64,000 nucleotides of DNA from positions 46,520,144 through 46,584,143 of the forward strand of contig JARCOQ010000003.1 of NCBI GenBank assembly GCA_029207755.1. The letters run 5' to 3'. The position numbers and the translations under genes were made by a program. Origin of the DNA: Chamaea fasciata. Taxonomy: Eukaryota > Chordata > Aves > Passeriformes > Sylviidae. Of this stretch, positions 60,901 through 64,000 are shown in pieces. The first letter of the stretch is position 1; every line of letters starts with the position of its first letter. The notes beneath the pieces were generated by a model. The model was not told where the DNA came from and made no database searches. It saw nothing but the letters and a program-made list of their open reading frames with translations.

Positions 60901-61582
60901 ATTTCACATCTCATGCATGAAATGGTCTATTGCTACTGGTTTGGAAGAGGGAAAAATCAAAGGACTCTGGTCAGCAAGTTCTTCCAGGTAAGTGGGAGAA
61001 GACAGCTGGAAAGGATATGGGTAATATGAGATATAATGGTTTCAAACTCGGAATTATTAAATGGGGTCTTGTTTATGAGGTTATAGGAGGAGATAATTAT
61101 AGTTTGAAGGCTTTCTAGTTTAATATATGTACCGAACTTGGTCAGTTTTGTACTGGCTGTATTTCCCTAAGACCTCACAAACGTACAACAAGCACCTCTC
61201 TTTTGTGTTCTGTATAACCGTGCAGTGCCAGACGAAATGCTAACACTGATGGTGGTGTTTGAACTGGTGGCACCAACACAAAAGGTTGGTGTGTCTCCCC
61301 CTACAGCTCTAAGGAGAGAGGCTACTGCTTCTAGCCCCACTAACTTGGTTCCTGGTGGGACAATAAAATTTGCATGGGGTGGAAATCAAATTAACTCGCT
61401 CCCCCTGTAAAGCAGATCCCTTTGTCTCAAGGGTTACAGACCAGTAATCGCAGCTAAGCATCAGGCTGGGGCTCACAAAGTCCTGCTCAATCTGTCACTG
61501 TCACAAGTCCTGCATGTACATGACAAATTACAGACAAATTGTTCCTTGAAGAATCTCTTTGCTGCCATCAACATTACCAGTG

Positions 61583-61610
61583 TATATTCACCTGCTTATA
61601 TTCACCTGCT
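61583..61610. repeat. Perfect 14-bp tandem duplication
   Basis: TATATTCACCTGCT occurs twice head to tail without a mismatch. Perfect identity suggests a recent duplication. Each unit contains a CACCTG E-box. Confidence 0.9.
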
Positions 61611-63306
61611 TTTTCCCCCTGTAATGTAGGTATTAGCACTTGAGGTAAATTTGCTGAGCTTTTTAATTTTAATTTTTTTAATAGTTTTTTTCCCTATGTG
61701 AATTCTTCAAAAGAATTTCAGTTTTTAAATGCCACAGAAACTGCTGATTTCAGTCTCTCTACTGCTTTAGCACGCAATGAGATCCTCCTGTTTCATGACT
61801 TAGTTCTTTAACTTCCCTAGTCCCTTGGGGAGCTGCGAGTGATTGGACTTTTATTACTCTCAAAGAGAAAGCTGAGGGGCTGAGCTAGGCAGGGGGGGAG
61901 CCCAGAGCACAGTGTCACTGCTCTCTGTGCCTCTGACTCAAAGCTGTGACACACATGGTTGCCCATGTTAGTCCAAGGCAATTTACTTATCTAATGGCTT
62001 CATCCCAGCAGTGCTGAAGTGTCTGTGCTCTGTATTTTCACACAGTACCCGCAGGTGTAAGCGAGGCAGGCCAATGATAGCTGGGGTTACTACTCAGATA
62101 GAAACTATAAAGTGTTCAGTAATAAATATTACATATAGCATATGCCAGCTTGTTATTACTTCTGTGTGTTTTATGTGAATGCAGACCTGTTTCTAACACT
62201 ATCCATATTTTCTGCTGCAGACTGCTGAAGGCATTAGCAATTTTGCACTATAAAATCTAGAGAGAAGCTAATTAGTCGGTTTTTAAACTGAGCATTTAGG
62301 CCTTTTATGAACTGCACCAACTTACTGAAAATTTTCTGGAAAGAAAACCCTTCAATATCAAAGAAATGCAGAGCTGAGCCTAGTGTATAGCTCCACTTCC
62401 ATTTTTCTCTCCATTAGACTAAAATAATGACTCATTATAATAGGTCTATTTTCATGTAATTCATGAAATAGTACAGAGTAACTGCCCTCTACAAAGTTTC
62501 TAAACTTTCTAGTTTAAGAAATGCTTTCTGTAGCAAGTATAACCCAATTTCGTTTAACATTGATCAGGAGCCTCTTAGAATCAACAAATCAGATAATGAA
62601 TTACAAGTCCATCTGTTCAGACTGAGTTCCTAGACACAGCCAAGGTTACTGGGTTTTTATTAAACACTTCCAGTGGAAAAAACTGATGTCTAATTTAGTT
62701 TAATACAAACCCACTTTGATATAACTGAGGAAAAAATCCAGTGAAAATTAGTCTAAATATTGCAAACCATCAGAGAAGAGAAACTGTAATTTTCATCTCA
62801 CTAAATCAGAGACGATAGCATTTATCCAGGTTGTAGAAGACCCTTTCCACACCTGTCTTCTGTATTAATCAGTAGCACAGATCTATTCCACAGTCCCTCA
62901 CTTCACAGGTGATCAAGTTAATCAGTACACTGTAGAATATTCTAAGAAATGTTTCCCTTATCCCTGCTGGTTGGAACCACTGTACCAAGATAGATAATTA
63001 CATATTATAAACTCATCTCAACCAAGAACAAGAGTGTAAGAACAAGGACGTCTGGTGGAAAGAGGTCCTGAGGAAGTGGGTGACATGAATTCAATCACCT
63101 TGGAAAAAAGGTTTGCATTTGAGCATCTTGACACGCTGGATAAATTTGCAAACCTCAGAGCTGTCAATCTAAGAGAGATTATAGATCTAGGCAATGACAT
63201 GTTTTTCTTTCATACCTGACCCGACTTGACAGACTCCACCCAGGTTAACAGGTAGTAGTTGGAAAAAAAAGCAAAACCACAGATTTTATTTCAGAGTTTG
63301 CTCTGT

Positions 63307-63329
63307 GAAAAAGAAAAAAAAAAAAAAAA
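63307..63329 (+). repeat. Poly(A) tract
   Basis: About 20 A residues with one G near the start. No element body is recognised upstream. Confidence 0.85.
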
Positions 63330-64000
63330 TCCCTCTCTTCTACCAAACTATTAATGTCCACAAATCCTCTTTTCCATTTCTAGTTCACAGCTGGTTTATT
63401 GGGCCTGCCTTGCATCTCTGGCATGCTGCTATTCTGGTACTTCTGCCCTGAGATTAGCAGGATGAAAATCAGGCACAGCTGCAGGGCACAATGCTCCACT
63501 GTTTGTGCCCAGAACTGCTGGTTTAACTGTTAGGCTGCTCTGGGAGGTATTTCAGCATCTCCCAGTCTCGTCTTCACATTTTCCCTTTTTGTGCTGTATT
63601 CCCGATCCCTCTACCTGCAGCCTGCTATTTCGCCCCTCATGGCCACTGTTTCCATAATGTTTACCATAGCCAGTTCCTGACCCCTGGGCTGCTGAAAATG
63701 CCATGAATAAATGTAGCATTGCAGTTTGCCAGGCACTGTAACTGGGAAAAAGTCTGGCTCTCAGAGGTCCTGGATGTGTTACCCACTCTATGCACTCTCT
63801 TTTAGACTTTTTATTAATATGAAACTTCCCACTGAATTATAATGGAATTATCATGTATAGTGCTATCATGTACAATGTTGTTTTATAGATCCAACCTGTT
63901 TAGACAACACACAAATCACACTGCAACATGCTATGGCAACACCACCATGCAAAACATAGGGGTTTTTGTTTCAAACATTGGGATAGTTTCCTTTGTGGCT

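Larger units (their letters stand above)
55575..64000. other. AT-rich stretch to the window end, no supported gene
   Basis: If the terminal exon at 55 kb is real, this would be its last intron. It holds an imperfect tandem duplication at 56333-56386, an AAC repeat at 57899-57928, a perfect 14-base tandem repeat at 61583-61610 and an A-tract at 63307-63329. No exon with paired splice signals, transposon end or CpG island was found. Short open frames at 58355-58573, 61225-61410 and 63057-63219 are unrecognised. Confidence 0.5.

Noticed and set aside
63057..63219. Plus frame reading GRLVERGPEEVGD and onward, protein-like
   Set aside because: About 50 codons only, no acceptor or start context, no recognised family; consistent with chance.
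1..64000. CRISPR array, tRNA or rRNA genes, bacterial operons
   Set aside because: No regularly spaced repeats, no cloverleaf with A and B boxes, no ribosomal RNA sequence and no prokaryotic gene layout were seen on either strand.

Overview
The window reads as a piece of vertebrate nuclear DNA, almost certainly from a bird. The basis is its repeat content. There are several CR1 LINE 3' ends whose diagnostic tails I recognise, including one with a TTCTA-type tail. There are also two long terminal repeats of a type common in avian endogenous retroviruses, with the U3, ATTAAA signal and pyrimidine-rich R/U5 layout typical of bird genomes. The background is AT-rich, intron-sparse or intergenic, with scattered mono-, penta- and trinucleotide repeats. 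There is no bacterial, plasmid or phage signature, no operon and no CRISPR array.

Layout. 1-14 kb: AT-rich DNA with a minus-strand CR1 end (4.2 kb), a solo ERV LTR (about 4.85-5.40 kb) and an unexplained minus-strand protein-like patch at 7.8-9.4 kb. 14.2-15.2 kb: a strong CpG island with GC-rich 5'-UTR-like sequence, an inverted CCAAT box and a consensus minus-strand splice donor. It is probably the promoter and first non-coding exon of a gene running leftwards. 15.2-45.9 kb: non-coding DNA with an AT-rich microsatellite, three plus-strand CR1 elements (21.9, 23.9 and 29.4 kb), two older decayed CR1 copies on the minus strand (26.4 and 38.9 kb) and several AT-rich blocks that could be regulatory. 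45.95-46.35 kb: a second, smaller CpG island. 47.9-49.2 kb: two plus-strand candidate exons with strong acceptors and open reading frames. 52.6-53.0 kb: a second, 3'-truncated LTR of a related family. 54.96-55.57 kb: a candidate terminal exon on the minus strand with a good acceptor, a variant poly(A) signal and a GU-rich downstream element. 55.6-64 kb: AT-rich DNA with simple repeats and no exon I can support.

No protein-coding gene could be identified by name. The longest open frames are in GC-rich CpG islands, where stops are rare, or have lengths expected by chance in 64 kb. The gene content offered here is therefore promoters, candidate exons and transposon remnants, not complete genes. 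The CpG-island and exon candidates suggest up to three transcription units: one leftward from 14.8 kb, one rightward from 46 kb, and one leftward ending near 54.96 kb. Nothing in the sequence links them. I found no convincing novel system; the best leads are the 46-49 kb candidate transcript, the minus-strand terminal exon, the orphan CpG promoter and the 7.8-9.4 kb protein-like patch.
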